DNA of 64,000 bases from SAR202 cluster bacterium bin22. Lineage in GTDB: Bacteria; Chloroflexota; Dehalococcoidia; Lucifugimonadales; UBA3495. Shown here piece by piece: positions 62,671 to 64,000 of the stretch. The notes below the pieces were generated by a model. It saw only the letters and a list, made by a program, of their open reading frames with translations. It had not been told where the DNA came from and did no database searches. The stretch covers positions 310,001 to 374,000 of the forward strand of contig MPMM01000002.1 in NCBI GenBank assembly GCA_002238505.1, given 5' to 3'. Made by a program: the position numbers and the translations under genes. The first letter of the stretch is position 1, and the number at the start of each line of letters is the position of its first letter.

Positions 62671-64000
62671 ATGCAAACACCGCACCAGGGTCATCAAGAA
62701 TCTGCTGGCCACGGGCACGGTCACCACGCCCCTCCCCATGACCACGGTCATCGGCATGTTGGCGAGGATATGCTCTCGGTCGAGGAAGCCCACCGTCAGA
62801 TCATGGCTTGCTTCGCTCCCCTTGAGGTAGAGGAGAAGCCCATACTGGACTGCCTGGGTCAGACCCTGGCAATTGAAGTGCGCTCACCTCTGGCCCTTCC
62901 GCCGCTGGCCAATTCCGGTATGGACGGCTACGCTGTCCGACGGGATGACATTATTGGCGCGTCCGAAGATTCTCCCAGGAATCTGCGAGTCATCGGCCTG
63001 GTGGCCGCCGGGCAGGTCTCAGACCAGACGGTGGAGCCCGGCACGGCTATTCGCATCATGACGGGAGCGCCGGTGCCGTCGGGGGCAGATACGGTGGTGC
63101 CTTTCGAGGAAACCGATGAGATTAACAGGCGCTCCTCGGGCAGGACACTGGCTGACATAGACATTCAGGCCGACCTTCCCTTGGGCTGCAACGTGCGGCC
63201 CGCCGGAGAAGATGTCAGGGAGGGAGACCTGGTGCTCGAAGCCGGCACCGTTGTCAGGTCGGCGGAGATAGGCGTTTTGGCGTCGCTGGGCCTGGCAAGC
63301 GCCCGTGTCATTCGCCGCCCCCTGGTATCGGTCCTCTCCACTGGTGACGAGTTGGCATCGCTGGGAGAGCAGCTTTCCGGAGGCAAGATTTACGACAGCA
63401 ACAGTTTTAGCGTGGCCGCTTCTGTAGTGGCCGCCGGGGGTATTCCCAAAGTCCTGGGCATAGCCCGTGATAGCCTGGAAGACATGCACCGCAAGCTGGA
63501 AGAGGTGGTCAATTCCGACCTGCTGGTAACCTCCGCTGGGGTTTCCAAGGGCGACTATGATGTGGTAAAGGACGTACTGACCGAGCGGGGCGATATCAAC
63601 TTTTGGTCGGTGCGGATGCGCCCCGCCAAGCCCCTGGCCTTCGGTATGCTGCGGGGCGATCCGGTAAACGGAACGGGGAAGCCGGTACCGCTAATGGGTC
63701 TGCCCGGCAATCCGGTCAGCGCCATGGTGGCCTTTGAGATGTTTGCCCGCCCGGCGATTCGGACCATGCTTGGGCGAAAACGCTTGGGACGACCGATGGT
63801 CGAGGGAATCTTGACCGCGCCTATTTATAACTCCGACGGTCGCCGGGTTTACGCTCGGGTGGAAGTGGAAAAACGAGATGGAGTCTATTATGCCAACCCC
63901 ACCGGGCCCCAGGGCTCCAACATACTGACATCCATGTCCCGGGCCAATGCCCTGGCAATATGTCCCGACCACCTTTCCCGCAAGGATGCCGGCGAACAGG
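62671..64000 (+). CDS. moeA: Molybdopterin molybdenumtransferase MoeA with His-rich N-terminus (cut by window end)
   Basis: At least 443 residues, open at the right edge. MoeA inserts molybdate into adenylylated molybdopterin. Family segments are SVEEAHRQIMACFAPLEVEE, LPPLANSGMDGYAVRRDD (active-site region), GTAIRIMTGAPVPSGADTVV, VLSTGDELASLG, YDSNSFSVAASVVAAGG, TSAGVSKGDYDVVKDVL, and LMGLPGNPVSAMVAFEMF, in the expected order. Before the conserved start there is a 30-residue histidine-rich leader (GHGHHAPPHDHGHRHVGED) absent from typical MoeA; it may bind a metal. AAGGA precedes the ATG at 62671. It follows pheT by 67 bases. It would serve the nitrate reductase and the CoxL-type enzyme in this window. 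Confidence 0.93.
   Translation, partial: MQTPHQGHQESAGHGHGHHAPPHDHGHRHVGEDMLSVEEAHRQIMACFAPLEVEEKPILDCLGQTLAIEVRSPLALPPLANSGMDGYAVRRDDIIGASEDSPRNLRVIGLVAAGQVSDQTVEPGTAIRIMTGAPVPSGADTVVPFEETDEINRRSSGRTLADIDIQADLPLGCNVRPAGEDVREGDLVLEAGTVVRSAEIGVLASLGLASARVIRRPLVSVLSTGDELASLGEQLSGGKIYDSNSFSVAASVVAAGGIPKVLGIARDSLEDMHRKLEEVVNSDLLVTSAGVSKGDYDVVKDVLTERGDINFWSVRMRPAKPLAFGMLRGDPVNGTGKPVPLMGLPGNPVSAMVAFEMFARPAIRTMLGRKRLGRPMVEGILTAPIYNSDGRRVYARVEVEKRDGVYYANPTGPQGSNILTSMSRANALAICPDHLSRKDAGEQ

Noticed and set aside
1-64000. tRNA or rRNA genes
   Set aside because: No cloverleaf with a GGTTCGAATCC-type arm or rRNA-like stretch was recognised in the intergenic regions by eye; a dedicated scan was not possible.

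Overview
The window is GC-rich bacterial chromosome with no rRNA, tRNA, CRISPR array, transposase or phage genes that I could find. The gene set suggests a member of the Chloroflexota, probably a Dehalococcoidia/SAR202-type lineage from an environmental or host-associated sample. It combines coxMSL-type molybdenum hydroxylase, HyuA/HyuB, MmgE/PrpD, GMC and DAO oxidoreductases, a Rieske oxygenase, secreted IPT-like and cadherin-rich proteins, and many short dispersed palindromic repeats. This placement is inference from gene content; no marker tree was run.

Layout. 1-2.4 kb (minus): nitrate assimilation, with a NarB/NasA-type nitrate reductase and the start of a NirB/NasB-type flavoprotein. 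2.4-3.1 kb: a repeat element and a possible structured RNA. 3.1-5.7 kb (plus): a YihY-family membrane protein with an unusual repeat-rich N-terminus, and a methyltransferase. 5.8-24.2 kb (minus): a serpin followed by a 5488-residue secreted protein made of a subtilase domain, a beta-helix, Calx-beta-like domains and 38 cadherin-like repeats. A decayed oligopeptide-transporter ATPase tail lies just past the giant gene. 24.5-27.4 kb (plus): two candidate small proteins and a secreted IPT-like protein. 28-32 kb (plus): a three-subunit molybdenum hydroxylase. 32.6-37.1 kb (plus): a glycine-betaine-type ABC transporter (ATPase, double permease, binding lipoprotein). 37.7-46.8 kb: DAO-type oxidoreductase, secreted prolyl oligopeptidase, MmgE/PrpD protein, double carboxymuconolactone-decarboxylase-type protein and GMC oxidoreductase, separated by repeat-rich spacers. 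47-50.9 kb (minus): hyuA-hyuB. 51.2-57 kb: KshA/DAF-36-like Rieske oxygenase, MMPL-type RND transporter, and a GPP34-cytochrome P450 fusion. 57.3-64 kb (plus): metallo-beta-lactamase-fold hydrolase, DEDDh exonuclease, pheS, pheT and moeA (cut by the window end).

How they may work together. MoeA would make molybdenum cofactor for both the nitrate reductase and the CoxL-type hydroxylase. The betaine-type transporter, DAO oxidoreductase and GMC dehydrogenase could form a scattered choline/betaine/glycine-derivative uptake and oxidation capacity. The most novel-looking unit is the serpin-subtilase-cadherin pair, which looks like a protease and inhibitor encoded together. Next is the GPP34-P450 fusion beside a sterol-type Rieske oxygenase and a lipid-type RND transporter. 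Two MITE-like repeat families (terminal repeats GAGACTATCTCAAG and CGTCAAA) are spread between the genes without any transposase in view.
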